This document shows, one piece after another, positions 1-6,309 of a DNA stretch of 64,000 nucleotides. Position numbers and translations under genes: made by a program. Every line of letters starts with the position of its first letter. Position 1 is the stretch's first letter. The DNA comes from Enterococcus wangshanyuanii (GTDB taxonomy: Bacteria > Bacillota > Bacilli > Lactobacillales > Enterococcaceae). Where the stretch lies: the NCBI RefSeq assembly GCF_002197645.1, contig NZ_CP021874.1, positions 1,054,001-1,118,000 of the forward strand, given 5' to 3'. Below the pieces are notes generated by a model. That model was given only the letters and a program-made list of their open reading frames with translations. It did not search any database and had not been told where the DNA came from.

Positions 1-674
1 AGTTTGTATTCTTCGAATAGTTCGTTTAATGCATCATTTTTCGATTTATCCGAATCTGTTTTATTTGTGATCATTTCTTCGATTTTGTTTTGAACAGCGA
101 TTTCCAACATCCGTTCTACTTCGCCCGTCGCACTTTCCCATAAGCGATCGATTGTAATGAACTTTTTGAATTGAGCGGCACTGTCTGAAATTTGAGCAGC
201 TTTTTTCATGCGGTCCTCAGCTTGTTCAGCAGCGTAGCGATCAATCGTTCCTAATACAGAAAGTTTGTCTAGTTTTTCGTTTATGTCGATAGCTTTCAAA
301 GTTCCTGACATAATGTTTCTAGCTTCTAGGATTGGTTCAGCAAGTTCACTGCTTCCCTTTTTCACTCCGATTCCTTTTTGTGAAATTTCCACCCCGCCGA
401 CACGTAAGTTGCCAAATACTTTCTGGTTTGGAGATGCACATTCCATATCTCTTAACTTCTCTAGTTCCGAATAAATCTGTATGCCTTGGGAAATTGTTGA
501 ATATCTTACGATGGGATTCCCATTTAGTTTGTTACTTATCTCATCTATACTCTTTAAGATTTTTTCTTGAATCGTATTTAACCTTTCTGTTATCGAAAGT
601 TCTTTTTCATCGATAGGCTCTTTTTCCTTATGATTTGCGCTATGCGTTTGTTTCAGTAAATCATTGCTGTTCAT
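1..674 (-). CDS. Partial hypothetical phage-region protein (C terminus off window)
   Basis: An open frame starts at ATG 674-672 and runs off the left edge with no stop, giving at least 224 codons. A GGAGGA ribosome site lies 5 bases upstream of the ATG. The product is hydrophilic and largely helical, with many Lys, Glu, Asp and Asn residues and no membrane segment or signal peptide. I do not recognise the family. It lies with small early-type genes on the same strand, left of the repressor, so it is probably an element-encoded cytoplasmic protein. The C-terminal part and any domain there are not visible. Confidence 0.75.
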   Translation of the reverse strand, partial: MNSNDLLKQTHSANHKEKEPIDEKELSITERLNTIQEKILKSIDEISNKLNGNPIVRYSTISQGIQIYSELEKLRDMECASPNQKVFGNLRVGGVEISQKGIGVKKGSSELAEPILEARNIMSGTLKAIDINEKLDKLSVLGTIDRYAAEQAEDRMKKAAQISDSAAQFKKFITIDRLWESATGEVERMLEIAVQNKIEEMITNKTDSDKSKNDALNELFEEYK

Positions 675-703
675 TTTTGTTCCTCCTTTAAATTTTCATG
701 ATG

Positions 704-732
704 TTGTTAAACATTTCTTGCTTTGATATACT
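704..732 (+). promoter_or_regulatory. Predicted promoter for the 76-residue ORF
   Basis: TTGTTA (704-709) and TATACT (727-732) are separated by 17 bases, about 50 bases upstream of the ATG at 781. This is a sigma-A type match read from sequence only. Confidence 0.5.
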
Positions 733-780
733 TTCATTATCAGCGAGTGGTCCGTTGAAATAAATTAAGGTGGTGATTTA

Positions 781-1011
781 ATGGAAATTCAGCAATTCGA
801 TAAAATCTTCTCAAAAGTCGTTGACGAGTTAGATAAAGACACTGTATTGCCTACCGAAGATCTAAGAGCAGATGTAGATCCTTACACCGATGAAAACGGA
901 ATGCTTGATCCTATTTCTGCAGGTTCGTACTTTCGCGAAAAGAGTATTCAATATTCTGTCCAATTAGTCCATCGTCTTTTTACTGAATTGATAAATGAGA
1001 AACAACTTTAG
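781..1011 (+). CDS. Small hypothetical protein, 76 aa
   Basis: The start is supported by AAGGTGGTG just upstream. The product is 76 residues and acidic, with no membrane segment and no recognised motif. It is on the plus strand while its neighbours on both sides (1-674 and 1008-1352) are on the minus strand, and its 3' end overlaps the 3' end of the 1008-1352 gene by 4 bases. It also has its own promoter-like sequence. Such an isolated opposite-strand gene in a prophage early region is typical of a moron or accessory gene. The function is unknown. Confidence 0.6.
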   Translation: MEIQQFDKIFSKVVDELDKDTVLPTEDLRADVDPYTDENGMLDPISAGSYFREKSIQYSVQLVHRLFTELINEKQL

Positions 1012-1352
1012 ATTTTTCTATTAAGTTTTTCTAAATCTTTATCATTCTCCACAGATACGCTATGTGTATCCTCTTGGCTACTTGTAATAGCTGAGGGGGT
1101 TTTCTGAATTTCACTACATAACCTTTCTGTCGTTTTTATCTCAGCTCCCAAGCTCCTTTTCTCTATCAATAGAATGGCTTGCTCGATAATGAAATTTCCT
1201 TCAGCTCCTACTATTTTCCATTTAAAACTTCTTACTTTCCCAATTGCTTCATGAAACGTTTTGCTATCCTTCATCGCTTCGTCTGCCAATTGACTCACTA
1301 AGGCGTATACTCCTGCACGAACTTCTTGGAACTTTTCTTCTAATGCATTCAT
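1008..1352 (-). CDS. Hypothetical phage-region protein, 114 aa
   Basis: An ATG at 1352 follows GGAGGAAAAACG. The product is 114 residues, soluble, and predicted mostly helical in its first 85 residues, followed by a Ser/Thr/Glu/Asp-rich tail. No family is recognised. It is the middle gene of a minus-strand series that starts near the repressor promoter at 1876-1904, so it is probably expressed with the element's early genes. Confidence 0.65.
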   Translation of the reverse strand: MNALEEKFQEVRAGVYALVSQLADEAMKDSKTFHEAIGKVRSFKWKIVGAEGNFIIEQAILLIEKRSLGAEIKTTERLCSEIQKTPSAITSSQEDTHSVSVENDKDLEKLNRKI

Positions 1353-1388
1353 CGTTTTTCCTCCTACGCTATTCTCTCTCGTTCTGGT

Positions 1389-1550
1389 TCACTTTTTTGC
1401 TTTTTCAACGTTATTTGGCTTTTCATCTTCAAATGTAAGAGTAAGCTCTACTCCATGTCGTCTTCCGTATGCTTTAGCTAAAATATTCAAAGCTTTTCTT
1501 TGTGCTTCTACACTCGGTTCCCCTCTGATTTCAAACGTTGTTTTAGACAT
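1389..1550 (-). CDS. Small hypothetical protein, 53 aa
   Basis: An ATG at 1550-1548 is preceded by AAGGAGTGGGAAAT, a good ribosome site, and the frame stops with TGA at 1389. It encodes 53 residues beginning MSKTTFEIRG and ending in Lys. It looks like a compact basic and acidic protein with alternating beta and helix. Function unknown. It sits 36 bases before the 114-residue gene in the same direction. Confidence 0.55.
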   Translation of the reverse strand: MSKTTFEIRGEPSVEAQRKALNILAKAYGRRHGVELTLTFEDEKPNNVEKAKK

Positions 1551-1577
1551 ATTTCCCACTCCTTGCTATTTGTTAAA

Positions 1578-1676
1578 TTACTCTTTGATCCCCCCGCTAT
1601 CGCGGGATAAAATTCTAGCAACTGTATCGAAAAGGGTTTGAACATTTTCTTGGTTCATTTGTGCGCCACATCGCAT
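1578..1676 (-). CDS. Very small ORF, 32 aa
   Basis: ATG 1676-1674 follows GAGGAGGAA with a short spacing, and a second in-frame ATG lies six codons later. The product is 32 residues (begins MRCGAQMNQE). No function is inferred. It sits in frame order with the neighbouring small genes, 7 bases after the 1684-1842 gene, which is the main reason for listing it. Confidence 0.4.
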   Translation of the reverse strand: MRCGAQMNQENVQTLFDTVARILSRDSGGIKE

Positions 1677-1683
1677 TTCCTCC

Positions 1684-1842
1684 TCATGCAGATTGTTTAT
1701 GTTTCTCTTTCTCTGCCTCCAACCTTGCAGCTTGTTCAGCAACACCAATCATGTATCCTGTAATGAAAGATTTTTTTGGATCATCTGAAATAACGAATTT
1801 CTTCATTACACGATCTTGTAATTCTTCCTTAGTCTTATTCAT
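1684..1842 (-). CDS. Small hypothetical protein, 52 aa, first early gene opposite the repressor
   Basis: I place the start at ATG 1842-1840, which has GGAGGTGAG 3-11 bases upstream. A longer reading from 1983 would run through the divergent promoter region and into the repressor gene, so I reject it. The 52-residue product is charged, with a short hydrophobic middle (GYMIGVAEQAA) and a Lys/Glu-rich tail. It is the first gene reading leftwards from the promoter at 1876-1904, a position often taken by Cro-like or other early regulators, but no helix-turn-helix is evident. Confidence 0.6.
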   Translation of the reverse strand: MNKTKEELQDRVMKKFVISDDPKKSFITGYMIGVAEQAARLEAEKEKHKQSA

Positions 1843-1875
1843 ACTCTCACCTCCAAATTCGTTTTCGTTGATAAC

Positions 1876-1904
1876 AATATAATACACGTTGGCGATATTG
1901 TCAA
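1876..1904 (-). promoter_or_regulatory. Early promoter with probable operators between repressor and early genes
   Basis: On the minus strand TTGACA (1904-1899) and TATATT (1881-1876) are 17 bases apart, a near-consensus promoter firing toward the small early genes. TTGGC (1889-1893) and GCCAA (1915-1919) form an inverted pair spanning the -35 region, a plausible binding site for the XRE repressor encoded at 1963. The plus-strand promoter for the repressor is less clear (possibly TTGCCA at 1913). Confidence 0.65.
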
Positions 1905-1962
1905 TAAAAAAGTTGCCAATGAAAACTATATATGTTTTAATTGTTTTTAGGAGGTGATCGAA

Positions 1963-2340
1963 ATGAACGAGCGTATTTATCAATTAAGAAAAAAGCTGGG
2001 GTATAATCAAGAAAAATTTGGAACTTTAATAGGTGTTACAAAGTCCGCAATCAGTAATTGGGAAAGCGGGCGAAGAAAGATTCCTGATTCCTCTATAAAA
2101 CTAATATGCAGACAATTCAATGTTGATTACATTTGGTTGACAACTGGCGAAGGGGAAATGTTTCATCAATCAGACGATGAGATTGAAGTTGCAGTTGAAA
2201 AGATTATGTACGGAGAAAATGAATTTCACAAAAACTTGTTTAAAACATTTTTAAAGTTAGGTGAAGAAGAGCTGCTTGCGTTGGAAAAAATCATGGACAC
2301 ATACGATGAAATTGTAAAAAATGACAAAGAAAAGAGCTGA
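1963..2340 (+). CDS. XRE-family (CI-like) repressor
   Basis: This is a 125-residue protein with an N-terminal helix-turn-helix of the XRE/Cro-CI family at about residues 5-58 (motif KSAISNWESGRRKIP at the recognition helix). It has a short acidic C-terminal region and no peptidase domain. The ATG at 1963 follows AGGAGGTGATCGAA; a GTG at 1954 lies inside the ribosome site and is less likely. Divergent small early genes and a strong promoter at 1876-1904 make this the likely lysogeny repressor. With no LexA-like protease domain, induction would have to occur by another route. The gene ends in a hairpin terminator that includes its own stop codon. Confidence 0.85.
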   Translation: MNERIYQLRKKLGYNQEKFGTLIGVTKSAISNWESGRRKIPDSSIKLICRQFNVDYIWLTTGEGEMFHQSDDEIEVAVEKIMYGENEFHKNLFKTFLKLGEEELLALEKIMDTYDEIVKNDKEKS

Positions 2341-2362
2341 CATTATTTGCCAGCTCTTTTCA
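2331..2362 (+). terminator. Terminator of the repressor gene
   Basis: AAAGAGCTG (2331-2339) pairs with CAGCTCTTT (2351-2359), followed by T residues. The repressor TGA lies inside the stem. The same hairpin is at the 3' end of the opposing 46-residue ORF, so it may act in both directions. Confidence 0.75.
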
Positions 2363-2483
2363 TATTCCTAAAAATATAATTATAAATTTTCTCTAATTCT
2401 TCCGGTTCTTTTATTTCAATAACTATTTCTAGAATCGCTTTTTTATAAGTCTCAACTTTGACTTTATTCGATTTATTTTCCAT
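2343..2483 (-). CDS. Small hypothetical protein, 46 aa
   Basis: ATG 2483-2481 is preceded by AAAGGAGCAGCACTT, a strong ribosome site. The frame encodes 46 residues, a mostly helical charged protein (begins MENKSNKVKVETYKK), and stops at 2343. It is convergent with the repressor gene and shares its terminator hairpin. No function is recognised; short helical proteins of this type are frequent in the lysogeny modules of Firmicute prophages. Confidence 0.5.
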   Translation of the reverse strand: MENKSNKVKVETYKKAILEIVIEIKEPEELEKIYNYIFRNMKRAGK

Positions 2484-2592
2484 AAGTGCTGCTCCTTTTG
2501 ATTGATCGAAAAATTTATTATTCGTGAATTACAAAAAGATTATATTTTAAATCTTATAGAATATTTCTAGTGATAATTAGTATTTAGTTTGT

Positions 2593-2688
2593 TATACTAG
2601 TGTTGTTCAACGCTTATCACTAAGATAGGCAATTCTCTGATATCTTATTTTGGTTTAGTCGCCCTAAGATATCAGAGTATTTTTTTAT
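2593..2688 (+). ncRNA. Putative small RNA converging on the 17-residue peptide ORF
   Basis: A TATACT box at 2593-2598 has only a weak -35 (GTGATA at 2570-2575, 17-base spacing). About 40 bases later a 13-bp perfect inverted repeat (2635-2647 with 2665-2677) is followed by a run of T at 2679-2686, a strong plus-strand intrinsic terminator. No ORF lies between, so the simplest reading is a non-coding transcript of about 85 bases. Its 3' end overlaps the stop codon of the divergent peptide ORF at 2685-2738, so the two transcripts would collide or pair there. Confidence 0.45.
2635..2688 (+). terminator. Strong intrinsic terminator, 13-bp stem
   Basis: The arms at 2635-2647 and 2665-2677 are perfectly complementary with a 17-base loop, followed by TATTTTTTTA. 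The T-run is on the plus-strand side only. Confidence 0.8.
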
Positions 2689-2738
2689 ACTCCTCCTACA
2701 AATCCATAACCGATTAATCCGAATAGCAATGACATCAT
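2685..2738 (-). CDS. Short hydrophobic peptide, 17 aa; candidate Rgg signal peptide
   Basis: ATG at 2738-2736 (followed directly by a second ATG) is preceded by AAGGGGGTG at good spacing. The frame encodes MMSLLFGLIGYGFVGGV and stops with TAA at 2685. The peptide is uncharged and hydrophobic with a Gly-Gly near its end. It is divergent from the Rgg-like regulator gene at 2964 with about 225 bases between them. Known Rgg systems use short hydrophobic peptides (SHPs) encoded next to the regulator and often ending in Gly-Gly; this one lacks the usual Lys near the N terminus. A type I toxin or a leader peptide are alternatives. Confidence 0.45.
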   Translation of the reverse strand: MMSLLFGLIGYGFVGGV

Positions 2739-2773
2739 TTTATTGCACCCCCTTCTTGGACATTCCTACTAAC

Positions 2774-2824
2774 AATTAAAACACCAAACATTACGTAGAC
2801 GTTTTAATTACACCCATAATGTAA
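2774..2824. promoter_or_regulatory. Two inverted repeats between the peptide ORF and the Rgg-like gene
   Basis: AATTAAAAC (2774-2782) pairs with GTTTTAATT (2801-2809), and the palindrome TTACA-N7-TGTAA covers 2808-2824. They lie upstream of the 17-residue ORF on its transcribed side and could be an operator for the adjacent regulator or a leader hairpin in the peptide mRNA. I see no perfect -35/-10 pair for the peptide transcript. Confidence 0.4.
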
Positions 2825-2963
2825 CAAATTGAAGATCAAAAGAAAAGGTAAAATCCACGTATTTTCACTATAGGAAATTATTAGCAGATTTCTATTTCGT
2901 TAATAAAAAAATGTGTGTTTCTTTAAATATTTTTGCTATAATGAAAATTAAGGAGGTGAAACC

Positions 2964-3884
2964 TTGAAAACAGGCGAAATTTTAAGATTTTTCAGAAAAA
3001 ATAATAGGCAAAAACAAAAAGAAGTTCTCCCTTCTGATATGAGCCTTTCTGTTTATTCAAGAATAGAATCAGGTAAACAATCAATGGACTTCGGAAGTCT
3101 TCAGCAAACTCTTGAAAGTTTATGTATTACGCCAGAGGAGTTTATAGCTTTTTCGGATGTTGACTACGAACAACGGAGATTCATTGGGCTATTTAATTAT
3201 TGTGGTTGTCATCCAGAGAATCAAACAAAGAAAAAGCAATTATTATCATATTACAACCTTTATATATCTGATAATAATTTGTCGCTTACTAGTTACTCAA
3301 ATCTAATTGCAATCAAACGATTTTTCGGTGTTCATTGGGAGGAAGTTGAGCAACTAAAAAGGGACGAAGTCAATGATATTGTAAATTATATATCTAATAG
3401 GTCTTTTTTAACTTACTATGACTATAACATTTTACTGAATATCAGTTCTTTACTATCTGCGGAACAAGCGAATGCGATAATACATAAAGCTCTCCCGATA
3501 AAACAAGAAAATAAACGATCGCGCAAAACTAAAGTATTTGCGTACAATATTGCAAGAAATTTAATTACTGCTATGTTGTACGAAGGAGAGTTTCAGTCAG
3601 CAAGAAAATATATTGAGTTAGCTAAAATGCAGGACGTTGAGCTAGTGAATTATAACTATCGAATGCATATACAATATTTGCAAAACTTACTAGATTACTT
3701 AGAAACCGGAAATGCAAAATACCACGAAAAGATCATGCATTATATCCACACATTAGAAGATATTGGTGATCACGCTGTAGTAGAGGATATTAACAAAGAA
3801 GTCAGATCGTTAACACATCAAAAAGGCAGTGGGATTTCCTTATGGGATGATATCCATCCTATCACTATATTTAAAGAAGATTAA
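2964..3884 (+). CDS. Rgg-like (RRNPP-type) peptide-responsive regulator
   Basis: This 306-residue protein has an N-terminal XRE helix-turn-helix (about residues 4-62; motif SVYSRIESGKQSM) followed by a helical C-terminal region with repeat-like helices to the end. It matches the size and layout of Rgg/MutR/GadR regulators, whose C-terminal domain binds secreted short peptides. The start is TTG at 2964 behind AAGGAGGTGAAACC, a strong ribosome site, with a TATAAT at 2937-2942. A divergent 17-residue hydrophobic ORF lies upstream, as in known Rgg-SHP pairs. Location inside a prophage suggests control of lysogeny or of neighbouring accessory genes; that is inference. A terminator follows at once. 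Confidence 0.75.
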   Translation: MKTGEILRFFRKNNRQKQKEVLPSDMSLSVYSRIESGKQSMDFGSLQQTLESLCITPEEFIAFSDVDYEQRRFIGLFNYCGCHPENQTKKKQLLSYYNLYISDNNLSLTSYSNLIAIKRFFGVHWEEVEQLKRDEVNDIVNYISNRSFLTYYDYNILLNISSLLSAEQANAIIHKALPIKQENKRSRKTKVFAYNIARNLITAMLYEGEFQSARKYIELAKMQDVELVNYNYRMHIQYLQNLLDYLETGNAKYHEKIMHYIHTLEDIGDHAVVEDINKEVRSLTHQKGSGISLWDDIHPITIFKED

Positions 3885-3912
3885 AGAAGCGGTTTTTACT
3901 CGCTTCTTTTTT
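3883..3912 (+). terminator. Terminator after the Rgg-like gene
   Basis: AAAGAAGCG (3883-3891) pairs with CGCTTCTTT (3901-3909) and is followed by T residues. Confidence 0.85.
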
Positions 3913-3985
3913 AAGTTGAGTTACACAATGAAATAATGATATAATCAAATTGTTTGAAATATAATATTGATTGTGGGGTTGTTTT

Positions 3986-4282
3986 ATGGAAGGTCAAAAA
4001 GTAATTGTCTGTAAAAATTGTGGAAGCAATGCTATTCAAGTAACTACATCCGGCGCTAACGGTTGTGCTTTTGCCGGTTTTGGATTTATCTTGATATGTG
4101 TTGGAATTTGGATTCCGTTTATCGGATGGTTTATAGTTATGCCTATCGGCGCGCTAATGATGATAAGCTCTTTTCTTTTCCCGCTTCTACAAAAAAGATT
4201 TTCTGTTAATTGTCAGAATTGTAAACACAAGTTTTACATCGATAAGGAAGAGTATGAACAGTATAAGGAATCAATTAAGTAG
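3986..4282 (+). CDS. Zinc-ribbon membrane protein, 98 aa
   Basis: I choose the ATG at 3986, with GTGGGG upstream, over an in-frame TTG at 3971. The 98-residue product has CxxC (CKNC) near residue 10, one long or two short hydrophobic segments at about residues 28-67, and a second CxxC (CQNC) near residue 77. The two half-ribbons would come together on one side of the membrane, a layout like LITAF-type or hairpin membrane zinc proteins. It lies between the Rgg-like gene and the toxin-antitoxin locus in the element's accessory end. The function is unknown; superinfection exclusion is one possibility for such lysogeny-module membrane proteins, but nothing here proves it. Confidence 0.65.
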   Translation: MEGQKVIVCKNCGSNAIQVTTSGANGCAFAGFGFILICVGIWIPFIGWFIVMPIGALMMISSFLFPLLQKRFSVNCQNCKHKFYIDKEEYEQYKESIK

Positions 4283-4319
4283 TCTCTGCCTATTCTTCAA
4301 CACTGATCTAATTCCTTTC

Positions 4320-4426
4320 TTGAATCTACCTATTCAGATATGGTATACTGTTCTTGCGACAATGAAAGAATTTCTACATTCATCACAAAACCCACTCTAC
4401 GACGAATAGAGTGGGTTTATTTTTTC
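4320..4426 (+). ncRNA. Antitoxin RNA (RNAII-like) of an Fst/par-type locus, with promoter
   Basis: TTGAAT (4320-4325) and TATACT (4344-4349) are 18 bases apart. The transcript would start near 4356 and end at the terminator 4391-4426. It carries CAATGAAAGAATTTC (4360-4374) and CATTCATCAC (4377-4386). Both are repeated exactly at 4544-4558 and 4564-4573, across the start region of the toxin ORF on the other strand, so this RNA can pair with the toxin message at its translation start and at the shared terminator. This is the DRa/DRb arrangement known from the enterococcal par locus of pAD1. Confidence 0.85.
4391..4426. terminator. Shared bidirectional terminator of the toxin-antitoxin pair
   Basis: CCCACTCTA (4391-4399) pairs with TAGAGTGGG (4407-4415). 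Plus-strand T residues follow at 4416-4425, and on the minus strand the stem is followed by TTTTG. Convergent toxin and antitoxin transcripts both end here. Confidence 0.85.
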
Positions 4427-4468
4427 GCTTGATGCGACAACAAGCGTGTGGGTTAGCGACAACCCGCT

Positions 4469-4570
4469 TTAGTTATCGTCTTTCTCATCTAACCAATGAG
4501 AAACTATTGTAGTCACTAAAGCTACAAATAAAGGCGCGATAACCAATGAAAGAATTTCATACACATTCAT
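4469..4570 (-). CDS. fst: Fst/Ldr-family type I toxin, 33 aa
   Basis: ATG 4570-4568 opens a 33-codon frame. The peptide has a single hydrophobic helix and the family core SLVIAPLFVALV at about residues 8-19, then a charged C-terminal tail ending DEKDDN. The plasmid toxin Fst has SLVIAPIFVGLV and a DEEDD tail in the same places. These toxins insert in the cell membrane. The message 5' end can fold CCGC-GAAA-GCGG (within 4576-4587), which would cover the GGGGTG ribosome site, as known for fst mRNA. The antitoxin RNA is encoded convergently at 4320-4426. The pair probably stabilises the element or acts on phage entry; which is not shown by sequence. Confidence 0.9.
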   Translation of the reverse strand: MNVYEILSLVIAPLFVALVTTIVSHWLDEKDDN

Positions 4571-4601
4571 CACCCCGCTTTCGCGGCGAGTTGCCTTATC
4601 C

Positions 4602-4630
4602 AGTATAACAAATCGTTTCTATTGAAACAA
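4602..4630 (-). promoter_or_regulatory. Promoter of the toxin mRNA
   Basis: Minus-strand TTGTTT (4630-4625) and TATACT (4607-4602) are 17 bases apart, starting a transcript about 25 bases before the toxin ATG. Confidence 0.75.
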
Positions 4631-4657
4631 GATGACCAAACTTACTTCCTTTTTATA

Positions 4658-4687
4658 TTGAATCGTTTTACTTACTGGTGATATAAT
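4658..4687 (+). promoter_or_regulatory. Promoter of the integrase gene
   Basis: TTGAAT (4658-4663) and TATAAT (4682-4687) are 18 bases apart, 35 bases before the integrase ATG. It is nearly back to back with the toxin promoter. Confidence 0.65.
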
Positions 4688-4722
4688 TGGCATACTCAAT
4701 AAACTAGAAACGGAGACTAAAA

Positions 4723-6078
4723 ATGAAACGAGCTGCACTTTATATACGAGTATCAAGTGACCAGCAAGCTAAATTTGGCGATAGCCTGCGGGAACAACAA
4801 GATACTTTAAACGAATATGTAAAAAGTCAAAAAGATATCATCATTCATTCCGTTTATGTCGATGATGGCATAAGCGGACAAAAGCTTGAACGTGATGAGT
4901 TTACGAGGCTTTTGAACGATGTTAGGAATGATCAAATTGATCTAATTTTGTTTACTAAGCTCGATCGATGGTTTAGATCGCTTAAGCATTACCTCAACAC
5001 TCAAGATACCCTTGAAAAACATGAAGTAAACTGGCTTGCCGTCTCTCAACCCTATTACGACACAACAACAGCATACGGCAAAACATTCATTAACCAGGTT
5101 ATGTCATTCGCAGAACTAGAAGCACAAATGACTTCTGAACGTATGATATCGGTATTTAATAATAAAGTTAAAATGGGAGAAGTTATTTCTGGTACAACCC
5201 CACTAGGCTATTCTATCGAAAATAAAAAACTTGTACCAAATGACCAAGCTCCTATAGTAAAAAAAATATTTGAATTTTATGACGAACACGCGAACCTAAA
5301 CAAGACATCAAAGTACTTACTCGAAGAATTTGGCATACAACGAAACACGCAGACCATTAGAGAACTCCTTAAGAACACAAAATACATCGGGGTTTTTAGA
5401 GATAATGAAAACTATAATGAACCGATAGTAAGCAAAGCCCTTTTTGAATCTGTTAATCGACAAATTAAAATGAACAAAAAATCTAATACGAAACATGAGT
5501 ATATATTTAGCGGTTTATTAGTCTGTGAGGAATGTGGTAGAAAAATGAACTCTGGTCGAAAAGCTTATTATTCTGCAAAACGTAAAGACGGCACTAGAAC
5601 CCGTTATCCCCATGTATCAATTTATAATTGTCGGTATGCATATGAGGTACCTAAATGTTCGAACACTAAAGTTTTAAAAGAGCACATCCTGGAGGAACAT
5701 CTCCTAAGTGAAATTCCTATTTTACTTAAACAAAAAGTTAATAGTATAAACCAAAAGAAAAATAACGATAACGAAAAACAGAAACGACAACAAGCATTAG
5801 AAAATAAGATTGAACGTTTAAAGGCTGCTTACTTAAATGAAATTATCGGTCTTGACGAATACAAAGAAGATCGCGCTTCTCTGGTATCTCAACTAGAGAA
5901 AATAGAAAAGATTGAAGTTCCAACTATCGAAACAAGCATTTATGCAAAATTTGCTGACATAAATTTGAATGAGCATTATGAAACTTTATCCGTATCCGAA
6001 AGAAAACAATTTTGGCGATCACTCGTCAAAGAAATAACTTTCAACAAGGATCGCCAAATAAAAATTGATTTGATTTAA
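4723..6078 (+). CDS. int: Large serine recombinase (site-specific integrase)
   Basis: This 451-residue protein cuts and rejoins att sites through a phosphoserine link. The N-terminal resolvase domain (about 1-150) starts YIRVSSDQQ with the nucleophile at Ser11. It is followed by a recombinase domain (about 155-260), a zinc ribbon with Cys268, Cys271, Cys303 and Cys312, and a Lys/Glu-rich coiled coil at about 345-385. The length is typical of phage integrases of the TP901-1/A118 group. It is the last gene of the element. Only 5 bases separate its stop from an intact tRNA-Leu on the opposite strand, and chromosomal genes follow, so the attachment junction is probably at 6080-6225. No excisionase (recombination directionality factor) is recognised in the window. 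Confidence 0.95.
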   Translation: MKRAALYIRVSSDQQAKFGDSLREQQDTLNEYVKSQKDIIIHSVYVDDGISGQKLERDEFTRLLNDVRNDQIDLILFTKLDRWFRSLKHYLNTQDTLEKHEVNWLAVSQPYYDTTTAYGKTFINQVMSFAELEAQMTSERMISVFNNKVKMGEVISGTTPLGYSIENKKLVPNDQAPIVKKIFEFYDEHANLNKTSKYLLEEFGIQRNTQTIRELLKNTKYIGVFRDNENYNEPIVSKALFESVNRQIKMNKKSNTKHEYIFSGLLVCEECGRKMNSGRKAYYSAKRKDGTRTRYPHVSIYNCRYAYEVPKCSNTKVLKEHILEEHLLSEIPILLKQKVNSINQKKNNDNEKQKRQQALENKIERLKAAYLNEIIGLDEYKEDRASLVSQLEKIEKIEVPTIETSIYAKFADINLNEHYETLSVSERKQFWRSLVKEITFNKDRQIKIDLI

Positions 6079-6083
6079 TTGTA

Positions 6084-6166
6084 TGCGGACGGCGGGACTT
6101 GAACCCGCATGAGCTAAAGCTCACAAGACCCTCAATCTTGCATGTCTGCCGTTCCATCACGTCCGC
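6084..6166 (-). tRNA. tRNA-Leu(GAG)
   Basis: Read on the minus strand from 6166, acceptor GCGGACG pairs with CGTCCGC. The D loop has GAACGGCAGA, the anticodon stem CAAGA/TCTTG encloses TTGAGGG (anticodon GAG), the long variable arm TGAGC-TTTA-GCTCA marks a class II tRNA, and the T arm is GCGGG-TTCAAGT-CCCGC. The discriminator base is A (6084). CCA is not encoded; the next bases are TAC. It lies directly after the integrase gene. Confidence 0.93.
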
Positions 6167-6190
6167 TTTCTGCTAGTCTACTAACTAACG

Positions 6191-6220
6191 GTTGCCTGTC
6201 TGCCATTCCGCCATGACCGC
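6191..6220 (-). pseudogene. Truncated 5' end of a second tRNA-Leu
   Basis: On the minus strand from 6220, the sequence begins GCGGTCATGGCGGAATGGCA and agrees with the 5' end of the intact tRNA-Leu at 24 of its first 29 positions (acceptor strand, D stem and D loop with GGCAGAC). It then departs: there is no anticodon arm, T arm or matching 3' acceptor strand. It lies 25 bases upstream of the intact tRNA and looks like a gene cut in or just after the D loop, possibly by integration of the element on its left. Confidence 0.6.
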
Positions 6221-6309
6221 AAATAATACGTTCAATAACTTCAGCTATTGAACTCTTTTAGTATAAAATACTCAATTATCAAAGTCAATCCCAGAACAAT
6301 TTTGAACTA

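Noticed and set aside
1843..1983. 47-residue N-terminal extension of the 52-aa early gene
   Set aside because: It would cover the divergent promoter and the start of the repressor gene; the internal ATG at 1842 has a strong ribosome site.
2685..2738. Reading the 17-aa peptide as a second Fst toxin
   Set aside because: It lacks the SLVIAP core and charged tail that the true Fst homologue at 4469-4570 has.
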